NCBI GenBank assembly: GCA_035308565.1
Contig: DATGGK010000061.1
Span: 12,109 to 76,108 of the forward strand
Direction: 5' to 3'
Length of the DNA: 64,000 nucleotides
DNA from: JANXLS01 sp035308565
Lineage (GTDB): Bacteria > Planctomycetota > SZUA-567 > H5-PLA8
Shown here: positions 19,201 to 25,935 of the stretch, piece after piece
How the letters are laid out: the number at the start of each line of letters is the position of its first letter
How positions within the stretch are numbered: the stretch's first letter is position 1
Position numbers and translations under genes: made by a program
Notes under the pieces: model-generated
What the model saw: the letters and a program-made list of their open reading frames with translations, nothing else
What the model was told of the DNA's origin: nothing
Databases searched by the model: none

Positions 19201-21658
19201 GTCCAGCGAGCGCGGGGCACGACTGGCGCAGAAACTTGCTGGCGTGATGGACCCGCGGGCCAATGACCCGAAACAATTTGAGTCGCATGCGCAAGGGAAC
19301 ACTCCGCCAACTCCCATTCCCGATTCCGTGCGGAGTTCGCTCGCGCTCGTCGCGAAAATCACGCGCGTGGACCGCAACACCGATCCGGCGCTGCTTGAGA
19401 CACTGGGATTCGGTGGGCCGGCTGGAATCCGGCGCTCCGATACGCCGCCGCTGCTCGCCAATGGAATCGACGCGCAGGTGCTGCCGCGCTGGTTCTCGCT
19501 CTCAAGCGGTGCGGTCAATCCGCGCGGGTACACGGCGGCGAAAGTTGTGTACACGGGAAGCGGCGTGCTGCGCGTGCCGCAGTCCGCTCTGCCGGTGGGA
19601 TTCGATATCCGTCGCGTGAGCATTCAGCGCGAAGGACGCGCGGTCACGGCGCTGGCGGTGACGACGGATGCGCTGATTCTGTACGCGCCCGGTTACAACG
19701 ACGACTACACGGACAAGGATGCGTTTTTCCTGACGGCATCTTCTGCACCGACGCTGGCCGGTTCGCAGACCACGGCGACTGGACTCTTCGGCGGTGCGTC
19801 GTCCGTGCTCAATACTGTTTCCGCGACGGCCACCGCGGAATATCATGACGTGTATTTCGACTGGAGTCTGCGGCCGTACACGTATCCGCCGTGGTTCTCC
19901 GCTCAATACCTCACCGACGGCAGCACGCAGCGCTTCGCGCTGGCTACGCCGGAGGCAACGGGCGGCGAAGCCTCGCTGACGCTGAACGTGTCGAGCCTTA
20001 CAGGCGGCCACACTGTTTCGCCGGATCATACCATTCAAGCGTTCGTCAACGGCGTAGCGGCCGGCAGCGCCGCGTGGGATGGCGGCGGCACGGCGCTGGC
20101 GCTGAACTTCACGATTCCCGCGCACGTGCTGATCGCCGGCGAAAACACAATCGATCTGGTGACGCCGCCGCTTGCCGGCGTGGACAGCCAGATCGTGCTA
20201 CTGCGCTCGATGTCAATTGCGTACACGAAGACGCTGACCGCATCGGCTGCGAATGATTTCGTCGCGCACAACTTGCTCGCGTCAGTTTACGAAGCTGCGG
20301 GCTTGACTTCGCCGAACGTGTGGGTGGTGGACGCGCGCTTCCCGGACCGCGCGCAGTTGGTTCCAATTCAGACGCAGCAGCAATCCGACGGTTCATACAA
20401 GCTGCATTTCGCTGCGCAATCCGGTGGCACGGGCCAATATTTGATCGTGCCCGCGGGCGGCGAGATGGCGGCGTTGTCGGTCAGCAAGCGGACTGTGCGC
20501 GCGATTACTTCGCGCGCGAATTATCTGGCGGTGGGTCCGCAGCAATTCAGCGCGGCATTGCAGCCGCTGCTGGCGCTGCACACGAAAGAAGGCTTGAAGA
20601 GCCTGTTCGTCGATCAGGAACAGCTTTTCGATTACTACAATTATGGGCGCTACGGCCCCGATGCGATTCGCAACGCCGTGCGCGCGCTGCGCCCGCAGTA
20701 CCTGCTGCTGGTTGGCCGCACGACCTACGATTACCACAACTACTCCGGCGCCAACGTCGATCCGCTTTGCCCGTCGTACTTGGTCCCGACGAGCTTCTGG
20801 GCGCAAGCCACCAGCGACGCGCTCTTTGCCGACCTGGGCCGCGGCTATCCGGAAATTGGCGTGGGGCGCTTCCCCGTGAACACGCCCGACGAACTGACCG
20901 GCGCGGTGCAGCACACGCTCAATTACAAGGGGCTGCAAGAATCCGGATGGCGCGGGCATCTGGCGGCCGATGCGGCTGATCCAAACGCCGGCGACTTCCC
21001 TGTGGAAGCCGACGGACTCGCGGGACAGCTCAGCGACGTGACGTGGAGCAAAAGTTATCTTGGCGTGCCGGCGGGCAACGACCAGCCGGCGGCGAGTGCC
21101 GCGCTGCAAAACGCGGCTAACGGCGCAGCGGACTTGATTGTCTACATCGGGCACGGCAACGCGGCACGGCTGGGCAATTCGAGTCCGCGCATACTCGACA
21201 CGGACAGCGTGCAAAATTGGACCGGCGACGTGGTGTTCCTGCAGGGCACGTGTACGGCGAATTGGGTTGCGAAAGACGAAGCGGGATACCGCAGCATCGC
21301 GATTCAAGCGCTGACACAGCCGCAGGGCGGCATCGCGGCGTCGCTGGCGACGACGACGTATTGCACGTCCGAACCGGCGGTGGATTTCATGCAGAATTTG
21401 CTGAAATCGGCGATGGATCGTCCGGCGCGCTGGAGCGACGCGCTGCTGAAGGCGCAGCAATACGCCTATCAACAAAGCCAGGTTCTGCCTGCGCAAACAG
21501 CGCAATGGTACGCCGATCTGGCGCGGACGGAGTGCATGTTGGGCGATCCGGCGCTGAAGATTCTGGCGGCGCCGACAGCGAACGGTACGACAGCGCCAAA
21601 TGCCGGCGTGACGCCGGGGACCGCGCCCGCGCCTGTCCCCAAGGCGGGGCAGTTTTGA
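10268..21658 (+). CDS. Giant secreted multidomain protein: propeller, diheme cytochrome c domain, TIG, PA14, beta-strand repeats, C25 peptidase
   Basis: 3796 residues from the GTG at 10268 (AAGGGG at about 10 bases). A signal peptide covers residues 1-24. About 25-620 is a quinoprotein-like propeller (NVVFIATMKNNVYAFDADNG). Ig-like domains span 622-812. About 818-1170 resembles secreted diheme proteins, with two heme c motifs, C998LTCH and C1079QGCH. Two related jelly-roll-like modules (about 1173-1375, 1455-1675) alternate with six TIG/IPT domains to 2298. PA14-type domains lie near 2042-2210 and 2310-2475 (TIYTGSDDASLF, TLYTASDDASVL). About 2478-2770 is autotransporter-type beta-strand repeat, followed by a fibronectin-like domain. 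The C25 gingipain-type peptidase is about 3390-3780, with catalytic H3629 (YIGHGN) and C3662 (QGTCTANW). It begins 168 bases after pqqE; whether the propeller binds PQQ is inference. Confidence 0.85.
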   Translation: MKNRLACSVVWFGIAFLSSSVGAVDVLTFHNDTHRSGANTSETILNQSNVNATNFGKLYTRSVDGLMYAQPLYVSNLTIGGGTHNVVFIATMKNNVYAFDADNGAQAAYWTKNLGTSVPYSDVYTNGDHNMFPDIGICGTPVIDKSTNTMYLCNMTKDGTNAWSHHVHALDITTGNDKFGGPIKVTAPAVPNSTAVFNDFRQGQRPAMLQANGSIYIGFASFGDQTPYWGWLMRYDQTTLAQQFVFNTNPSNTNSTGAGIWQSGCGPALDASNNVFLVTGNSSQGAGSTGPANGNYSEAVLKFGPTGLTVADYYLPSDVNNIDASDGDFGGGGHALLPDMPGIHPHVMVAAGKNGVLYLLDRDNLTHFAADNDARILQKITSLGSNKSTPVYWQSPTGPHVIVQNESSGPMYSYSVVVNNSGIVQLTNKASTGTVVTMTTAVPHGFVAGNTVAVACNPSDPNIDMANAVVVSAPTTTTFTYNKTATAVTSTATGGTATKGYVQLALDKQTANGFQTQSYALSSNGSVAGSGIVWTWSGTGGDLVHQGDPNVNGGNIFPATLRAINAETMVEIYNSGTNFARDALGGFCKYNCATVANGRVYVPETGNPSSTSQLVVYGLLGDVTPPTISSVSAVNTTTKVAVKFSKPVDATTATAVSNYGINNGVAISGASLGSDQITVTLTTSTLTSGTTYTLTVNNIKDLASPPNTILANSQAQFQITTQPPSVSITSPTSGATFSSPAVFQVTANATAGVNLTISKVDFYLGAVFMGTATVAPYTVTLTNVAAGSYNLTAKATDSSTLSTTSTAIPITVNTGSGTPYGQNALTAVSAYLNGALPSTGAGNFPPLLSQLGAFSNLTTLTPSNTLVPYSPISPLWSDSAIKTRWMAVPNNGSGTYTADQQISFAPTGDWTFPNGTVFVKEFDLGIDDTNPSITRRLETRFIVRSSDGYVYGITYKWRSDNSDADLVSASGLDEVITIATGPGTTRQQTWHYPSQSECLTCHTSASGGVLGPKTRQLNSTLAYPASGVTDNQLRALNHLGLLNPVLQESAIPTYSKLYNVNDTTTTLDNRVRSYIDSNCQGCHRPGGANVQLDARWDTPLQNQHIINAPVNDNLGITGAKVVVPQNVSLSILYQRVSALDTTKMPPLAHNTLDSNALAAIVAWINGLPITSGADAISAQFKDATANNVVSATAGAVARSGWNSLSGATGTNQVLNDNSGTATTATVTWSAPNTGSNGGTSTGGNDSLLRGYLDTTATGVISATVTNIPYSIYNVYVYALGDGGERVGEYWAKSTVSAGGTDTGGKIIHYSGISTQALQDATATGTGNYVVFTGLTGSTCVISGQAFQYPTAGSNGFRGNLNGFQIVDATQQTPTLNAAYASTGSTAGGQLITVTGTNLLPGADFSIGGAAAINPQYLSDKAYSMITPPGTGTAVIEYSGFNGTIDLTGGFTYSASPAVVGDAISYNYNHNDVNGGVQPLGAAETPGVVPRANWNNSTSNVNLATDLSMLDNLGNNTGASIGWSCNEHYTDSEVPDNGGNYRMMRGYIDQTNAFPIIITANNLPSYFQQCDVYVYTTGQHGTLTRHGNLRIGAKTVGANLGTGVSYPYAGSGANGFLQVPDNNADTTKTGDYVVFPNVSPVNGSLRLEIQAQDSDYRLGIAGIQLVAVGPTLTAASPANEQVAGGDTITLTGTNFRPGALSITFGGIAATNLVYVDNSHYTVSAPPHAQGVVDVVMTDTNGRIATLSGQFTYSPNQPPTVTSVSPNLVPTGGGTAVTITGTSFRTGASVQVGGQNGMSIVTIPAASVNFVSSTQLTCTIPAAVPAGATGLTTLTVIDTDATTGSLTSAFRYTNPFPILATILPTSGSSSGNFATSKATITASNHTFTPSGVQVVIGGTTVAATTVDDQHITFVPPAHSAGAVTVSVINGDGPASANALINGYTYNAPTLSSLSPNQGPTSGGNQITVFGSNFGPATVLMIAGNAATNVNVLSSSALTCLVPASTGAALGSVNAIVSDNQATPGTYTLVNGYTYIARSPEFPDTTGKIPGICAKFFYNSSADGTITPATLGPATFDSYLPFQGKMVAANAMVGPPSGAAPGTILNLVPAGSTLFTGKITGYLKISAGGLYTIYTGSDDASLFYFGNTLATSSLIVNNNTAKTGVVETNGQINLSAGLHQFTILYGQGTATYGLSASMSGPDTGNVKSIISANSLFSDPAPAITSASPNTGSTGGNTAVTLTGTGFVAGANVTVNGEQALNINVASATSITFNTPGGAAGAVKIVVINPNGNADSTAFTYDSSIFRNPDAPSNTVAGTFFRYYNLNGPALPAFGTQRPFRVGAKPSAGVTENSVTYPISQNDNQCQQITGYINIPYSGVWTLYTASDDASVLYIGTSLVVNNNYTQTMFTRSGTIGLNAGLHKFTLQYSQGTNTFGAYLGWGSATAPATIPLDTLGATHTGPPSVANQVPASSLYYVPPTWTGAGTANWSAAANWNTDVGLGAFAPVQSDSTLDAHESLVLRFPAVGAAPYVAVNDSANPTPVMVMEFNSSVAGNTISGNALQLGSGTALQAYPSLLGSFSGATMLQLGSGSVLVSAPVVAGSNLALRGNGAGVVTINGALTNANGASLTKSDGGSYVIAGDASGFTGSVTLNGGLLCVNSTLNAPTITTASGTTLRGTGTVNSAVTIKGMLYPGDVSSILTSDPKGTLTASSADFSINGGTLRARVKLLDATHAEADLLTLTSTSASGLTLDATSQLDLRVQVPAGVTVANNADVEIVQGGDPLNNLYSAGFGTVSLSYGASVTNMSILYVSKDFVPNSGDTIHVVSTQIAGGAPAPAIGANSYNRIFVRFNNSVTPVTVDAFRAAPDGAGVLLVWHTASEFQNVGFNVWRRSVQSNEQWTHVNTALIPGRITNHDAKTYRWYDWNAAESAEYRLESVDVHGVRSYYPQLVNAGFDRNSPLISASADGVATAIDSLSERKSSERGARLAQKLAGVMDPRANDPKQFESHAQGNTPPTPIPDSVRSSLALVAKITRVDRNTDPALLETLGFGGPAGIRRSDTPPLLANGIDAQVLPRWFSLSSGAVNPRGYTAAKVVYTGSGVLRVPQSALPVGFDIRRVSIQREGRAVTALAVTTDALILYAPGYNDDYTDKDAFFLTASSAPTLAGSQTTATGLFGGASSVLNTVSATATAEYHDVYFDWSLRPYTYPPWFSAQYLTDGSTQRFALATPEATGGEASLTLNVSSLTGGHTVSPDHTIQAFVNGVAAGSAAWDGGGTALALNFTIPAHVLIAGENTIDLVTPPLAGVDSQIVLLRSMSIAYTKTLTASAANDFVAHNLLASVYEAAGLTSPNVWVVDARFPDRAQLVPIQTQQQSDGSYKLHFAAQSGGTGQYLIVPAGGEMAALSVSKRTVRAITSRANYLAVGPQQFSAALQPLLALHTKEGLKSLFVDQEQLFDYYNYGRYGPDAIRNAVRALRPQYLLLVGRTTYDYHNYSGANVDPLCPSYLVPTSFWAQATSDALFADLGRGYPEIGVGRFPVNTPDELTGAVQHTLNYKGLQESGWRGHLAADAADPNAGDFPVEADGLAGQLSDVTWSKSYLGVPAGNDQPAASAALQNAANGAADLIVYIGHGNAARLGNSSPRILDTDSVQNWTGDVVFLQGTCTANWVAKDEAGYRSIAIQALTQPQGGIAASLATTTYCTSEPAVDFMQNLLKSAMDRPARWSDALLKAQQYAYQQSQVLPAQTAQWYADLARTECMLGDPALKILAAPTANGTTAPNAGVTPGTAPAPVPKAGQF

Positions 21659-21778
21659 GGTAGCGTGACAAATCAACTCGCGCAATCGGACCATACCGCA
21701 CTGGCAGAGCCAGTGGCACACGAACGGCGAACAAACTGCCGGCGAGCGTTCGACATTTATTCAGCGCGCGATTCCGAT

Positions 21779-21808
21779 GCGGGCCGGCTGGAAGCCGGCA
21801 CTCCGTCG
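21779..21808. repeat. Repeat family B-type fragment (B7)
   Basis: GCCGGCTGGAAGCCGGC plus CTCCGTCGGA, in the space between the giant gene and the G8 gene. The same word is found in the subtilase gene at 33822. Confidence 0.7.
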
Positions 21809-21884
21809 GAACGGATGGACGCGGGTGCTCCGTTCTTCCGTGCGGTGTATTAAACGTAATTGGCGCACTCATCGAAGGCGGGGC

Positions 21885-24359
21885 ATGAAAACACTTCGCA
21901 CATTCTCACTTTACTTTTTCGCGGTGCTTGTCTTCGCGAGCGCCTGTGTTCGTTCGTCCGAAACACCGGCGTTTTCGATTCGCTCCATTGCAGATGGCGC
22001 GTGGTCTGATGCCGCAACTTGGGAACCGCATCGCGTTCCGCGGGACGGCGAGCATGTGCTGATCGCGCGCAAGACGCGCGTGGTTTTCGACGCTGAGAAT
22101 TCCGCGGTGATTCGCTACCTGCAAGTCGCGGGGACGCTTACTTTTTCGCGCGAAAAGAGTTCGACGCTCAACGTTGGCATCGTCACGATTCAATCGACGG
22201 ACGCGTACGCGGAAACCGGTTTCGACTGCGCCGCGCATAATCCTGGTCCGTCGGATACAAAAGACCACGGCGCGCTTCGCGCGTCGAATGCCGGCGGGAC
22301 GCCGGCGGTACAAGCCGGCGGCGAGCGCGCGGCGCTGGAAGCCGGCACGCTTGACGCGCCGATTCCGCAAGCGGTGACCGCGCGCATTCGGTTGCATTAT
22401 CTTCCAGGCATGGACAAGAACGACGGGCCGGCGCTGGTGTGCTGCGGTGGGCGCATGGACTTTCACGGCGCGCCGATGAGCCGCACATGGCTGCATCTCG
22501 GAAGAATCGCCGCGGCGGGATCGAGCGAAATTGTGCTGAGCGAGCCGGTCACTGGCTGGCGTGTGGGCGATGAAATCTTGATCACCGGTTCGTCATACAA
22601 AGAGGGCGCGCGCCTGCGCAACGCGGCGGATTCACCGAGCGAGACGCGGCACATCGCCAAGATTGACGGCACGTCGATTCAACTCGACGCGCCGCTGAAA
22701 CAGACGCACGCCGGCGGCGGCGAATTCAGCGCCGAAGCCGCGAATCTTTCGCGCAACGTCGTCGTCGAAAGCGCCGATCCGGACGGCGTACGCGGGCACA
22801 CCATGTACCACAAGCGCAGCGAAGGCGGGATCAGCTACGCGCGCTTCGCGTTTCTCGGCAAGGAAGGCGTGCTAGGCCGCTACGCGATTCATTATCATCT
22901 GTGCGGCGCAACGATGCGCGGCAGCAGCGTGATCGGCGTTGCGATCGTCGATTCGCTCAACCGCTGGGTGACGATTCACGGCACGCAGTATCTGGTCGTG
23001 CGCGATTGCGTCGGCTACAAAAGTGTCGGGCACGGATTTTTTCTCGAAGACGCGACCGAAGAATACAATCTGCTCGACAGGAATCTCGGCGTGCAGGCGT
23101 ACAGCGGCAAACGCCTGCCGAAGCAAGTGCTGCCCTTCGATCCGAATGAAGGCTCCGGTTTCTGGTGGGCGAATGGGCGCAATTCATTTACGCGCAACGT
23201 TGCCGTCGAAAACGAAGAATACGGATTTCGCTACGATTGCCAGAAGACGAGCAGCTTCGATTCGGTGCTTCCGGTGCTGATGCCCGACGGAAGCAAAAAA
23301 GACGTCGATGTGCGCACGATTCCGTTTTTCCGCTTCGAAGACAACGAGGCGCACGGCAATTTTAACGGCATGGTCATCGCGAACAACGGCAACAGCCAGC
23401 CGGACAGCCCGATCGAAAACGAGCGGCAGCTCAAGGAAATCAAAAGCATTGACTGGACGGGCCCGGACTCGCATCATCCTCACATCATCAACAAAATGAA
23501 AATATGGGAGACGCATTACGCGATGCGGCCGCATTGCCCCTCGATGCTGATTGAGAACATCCGCATCGATCACGTGGCGTACGGAATTTACCGGCCGGCG
23601 TTCGACAACCACGTGTATCGCAACCTGCATCTGTCGCACGCTGGCGCCGAGCCGTTCAACCGCGGGATGGACGACGCTAGCGCGCAAGTCGGGCCGATCA
23701 CCGTCGATGGGCTGACATTCGAGAATTGTCCCGAAGGCGATCAGCGCCACCCGATGGTTCACATGAGCGACTTGAATTTATACGGCAACGCGGAGTGCCA
23801 TTTCCGCAATGTTGTTGCGGATTTGATTCAGAAGCGCCGGCCGGTGTTCAATCGTGGAGGAAGTGTACGTGTCGATCCGATCATCGACGGCGTGCCCTAT
23901 TACATTCACGATTATTTTGGTCCCGGGCGGGATGCGAAGATCGTCAGCACGAAGGCCGCGGATCTGCTCAAAGACGGCAACACATACAAAGCGCTGCCGC
24001 CTCTAACGGGCGATGAATCCGTGGTCGCGGAGGTAAAAGGCGTGAAATGGCCGGAACTGCTGGACATCGTGGACGACATGCCGCCCGCGACGATCATGAC
24101 GTCGGCGCGCGTGGAAGGCGGCAAAGTGATAGTGCGCGGCGTGACGCACGACAATGGCGTCGTCGCGTCAGTGAGCGTGAACGGCCAACTCGCGAAACTG
24201 ACCGCGATTCAACCGGGCGTGGTCGATTGGGAGATCGAACTCGACGCGCCGCAGGACGGACGTATCACGGCGTTTGGAACCGACGAAGCGGGGAATCGCG
24301 AGACGATGGCGCATGTGGCGAAGGTCAGTGGCGGGCGCGTTGCGAACGCGCAGCGATGA
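21885..24359 (+). CDS. Secreted G8-domain, right-handed beta-helix protein (CEMIP/TMEM2-like)
   Basis: 824 residues from the ATG at 21885 (AAGGCGGGG just upstream); the longer open frame would read through repeat DNA. The signal sequence TFSLYFFAVLVFASAC ends in a possible lipobox cysteine. The G8 domain follows (DGAWSDAATWEPHRVPRDGE, VLIARKTRVVFD). A long parallel beta-helix then has repeated turns such as YAIHYHLCGATMRGSSVIG, VRDCVGYKSVGHGFFLED and FTRNVAVENEEYGFRYD. In animals this layout occurs in hyaluronan-degrading CEMIP and TMEM2; bacterial members are poorly studied and may cleave or bind polysaccharide. Residues 129-156 (GALRASNAGGTPAVQAGGER) come from a repeat insertion between G8 strands. 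It follows the giant gene on the same strand. Confidence 0.82.
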   Translation: MKTLRTFSLYFFAVLVFASACVRSSETPAFSIRSIADGAWSDAATWEPHRVPRDGEHVLIARKTRVVFDAENSAVIRYLQVAGTLTFSREKSSTLNVGIVTIQSTDAYAETGFDCAAHNPGPSDTKDHGALRASNAGGTPAVQAGGERAALEAGTLDAPIPQAVTARIRLHYLPGMDKNDGPALVCCGGRMDFHGAPMSRTWLHLGRIAAAGSSEIVLSEPVTGWRVGDEILITGSSYKEGARLRNAADSPSETRHIAKIDGTSIQLDAPLKQTHAGGGEFSAEAANLSRNVVVESADPDGVRGHTMYHKRSEGGISYARFAFLGKEGVLGRYAIHYHLCGATMRGSSVIGVAIVDSLNRWVTIHGTQYLVVRDCVGYKSVGHGFFLEDATEEYNLLDRNLGVQAYSGKRLPKQVLPFDPNEGSGFWWANGRNSFTRNVAVENEEYGFRYDCQKTSSFDSVLPVLMPDGSKKDVDVRTIPFFRFEDNEAHGNFNGMVIANNGNSQPDSPIENERQLKEIKSIDWTGPDSHHPHIINKMKIWETHYAMRPHCPSMLIENIRIDHVAYGIYRPAFDNHVYRNLHLSHAGAEPFNRGMDDASAQVGPITVDGLTFENCPEGDQRHPMVHMSDLNLYGNAECHFRNVVADLIQKRRPVFNRGGSVRVDPIIDGVPYYIHDYFGPGRDAKIVSTKAADLLKDGNTYKALPPLTGDESVVAEVKGVKWPELLDIVDDMPPATIMTSARVEGGKVIVRGVTHDNGVVASVSVNGQLAKLTAIQPGVVDWEIELDAPQDGRITAFGTDEAGNRETMAHVAKVSGGRVANAQR
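22271..22352 (+). repeat. Repeat family B copy inside the G8 gene (B2)
   Basis: GCGCGCTTCGCGCG, GCCGGCGGGACGCCGGCGG and CTGGAAGCCGGCACG in succession, read in frame. Nearly identical words occur in pqqB at 7055. Confidence 0.82.
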
Positions 24360-24535
24360 GTGCTGAGCGATGAGTGAACAGCGGCGAAGCGCTTCACGCT
24401 TCAATTGCTTCGCTAGTCACTTGCTTGTCTTCATCTGCATTGCCATTTGCCCAAGAGTCGATAAAGTCGATCGCCGTCGAACGAGCGCGAAGCGATTTGC
24501 GCCGCCGTTCACTCATCGCTCTTCGCTCAGCACAG
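24358..24535. repeat. Repeat family K, long inverted repeat
   Basis: The left arm GTGCTGAGCGATGAGTGAAC (from about 24360) matches a reverse-complement right arm ending TCGCTCTTCGCTCAGCAC near 24534. The 180-base gap between the G8 and MFS genes consists of this element. Confidence 0.8.
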
Positions 24536-24540
24536 AGATC

Positions 24541-25887
24541 ATGCCCGAAAAAGTTTCTCCGCTTCGCGCGCTGCGCCATCGCAACTACAAGCTATTCTTC
24601 GGCGGGCAGCTCACGTCGCTGGTCGGCACGTGGCTGACGATCACGGCGACGCGCTGGCTGGTTTTTCGTCTCGCACCTGAGAGTGAAGCCGCGGAATTGC
24701 TCGGCTTTGTCGGATTTGCCGCGCAACTGCCGACGCTGCTGCTGGCGCCCTTTGCGGGCGTGATCGTGGATCGCGTCAACCGCCATCGGCTGATGGTGCT
24801 CACGCAGATTCTGTCGGCGTTTCAAAGCGGCGCGCTGGCCGTGCTGGCGCTGGCGCGCTTGATCACGGTGCCGCAGGTGATTTGGCTGTCCGTTTTTCAA
24901 GGTGTCGTCAACGCCTTCGACATGCCGGCGCGGCAGGCGTTTCTCGTTGAGATGATCGAGGACCGAGAGGATTTGCCGAACGCGATCGCGTTGAATTCGT
25001 CGATGTTCAACGGCGCGCGCCTGCTTGGCCCCGCCGTGGCCGGCGCGCTGATCACGTATTTTGGAGAAGGCATCTGCTTTTCGGTCGATGCACTCAGTTA
25101 CCTCGCGGTGATCGCGGCTCTGCTGGCGATGACGATAAAAAAATCAGCGGCGCCCGCCGTCGAGCGGCGGCACCCGTGGCACGAATTGAAAGAAGGCGTG
25201 GCGTACAGCTTTGGTTTTCCGCCGATTCGCACGCTGCTATTTTTGGTGACGGCGATCAGTTTTCTCACCATGCCCATGGCCGCGCTCACGCCGATTTTCG
25301 CGGACCGCCTCGCCGCCGCCGCGCCCAGCGATGTGGCGCTGGCCGGTGTGAAAGTCCAGCACGGCGCGTTTGCGTACGGCGCGCTGATGGCGGCGTCGGG
25401 CCTGGGCGCGCTGTGCGGGAGCATTTTTCTGGCGCGGCGGCAATCGGTGCTGGGGCTTGGCCGCGTGATCGTTTTTTGCTGCGTCACGCTCGGTTTGGGA
25501 CTCGTCGGATTCGCGCAATCGCACACGCTGTGGCTTTCCGCGCTGGCGCTCGTCGCGGCGGGATTCGGCATGATCGTGGTGCTGGCGTCGTCCAACACGA
25601 TTCTGCAAACGATCGTGGCCGACGACAAGCGCGGGCGCGTGATGAGCCTGTACGTGCTCGGTTTCATGGGCGGCGCGCCGCTGGGGAGTCTCGCCGCGGG
25701 GCAATGCGCGAAGGCGTTCGGCGAAGCGCGCACGGTCGCGGTTTCCGGAATTCTGTGCGTGCTGGTCGGCGTGCTTTTTGGAATTGCGCTCGAAACCGTG
25801 CGCACGCACATTCGTCCGATTTACAGAGACAAAGGCATTCTGCCGGAAGTCGTGCCGGATGCGGCGGCGCCGGAAATCAGGAGATAG
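24541..25887 (+). CDS. Major facilitator superfamily exporter (EntS/MFS_3-like)
   Basis: 448 residues from the ATG at 24541; the open frame continues upstream only through the family K repeat. About 12 membrane segments are visible. The opening PLRALRHRNYKLFFGGQLTS and VGTWLTITATRWLVF, the loop GVIVDRVNRHRLMVLTQ (MFS motif A form), and NAFDMPARQAFLVEMIEDRE with LPNAIALNSSMFNGARLLGP are typical of the EntS-type exporter family. Members export siderophores or drugs by proton antiport; the substrate cannot be read here. It sits in the inner membrane between the two giant secreted-protein genes, and converges with the second. A role for the secreted neighbours is not implied. Confidence 0.88.
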   Translation: MPEKVSPLRALRHRNYKLFFGGQLTSLVGTWLTITATRWLVFRLAPESEAAELLGFVGFAAQLPTLLLAPFAGVIVDRVNRHRLMVLTQILSAFQSGALAVLALARLITVPQVIWLSVFQGVVNAFDMPARQAFLVEMIEDREDLPNAIALNSSMFNGARLLGPAVAGALITYFGEGICFSVDALSYLAVIAALLAMTIKKSAAPAVERRHPWHELKEGVAYSFGFPPIRTLLFLVTAISFLTMPMAALTPIFADRLAAAAPSDVALAGVKVQHGAFAYGALMAASGLGALCGSIFLARRQSVLGLGRVIVFCCVTLGLGLVGFAQSHTLWLSALALVAAGFGMIVVLASSNTILQTIVADDKRGRVMSLYVLGFMGGAPLGSLAAGQCAKAFGEARTVAVSGILCVLVGVLFGIALETVRTHIRPIYRDKGILPEVVPDAAAPEIRR

Positions 25888-25935
25888 GCTCTATTCGCCC
25901 GATTTAAAATATCTCGCGCAAACAATTGCTTGCCT

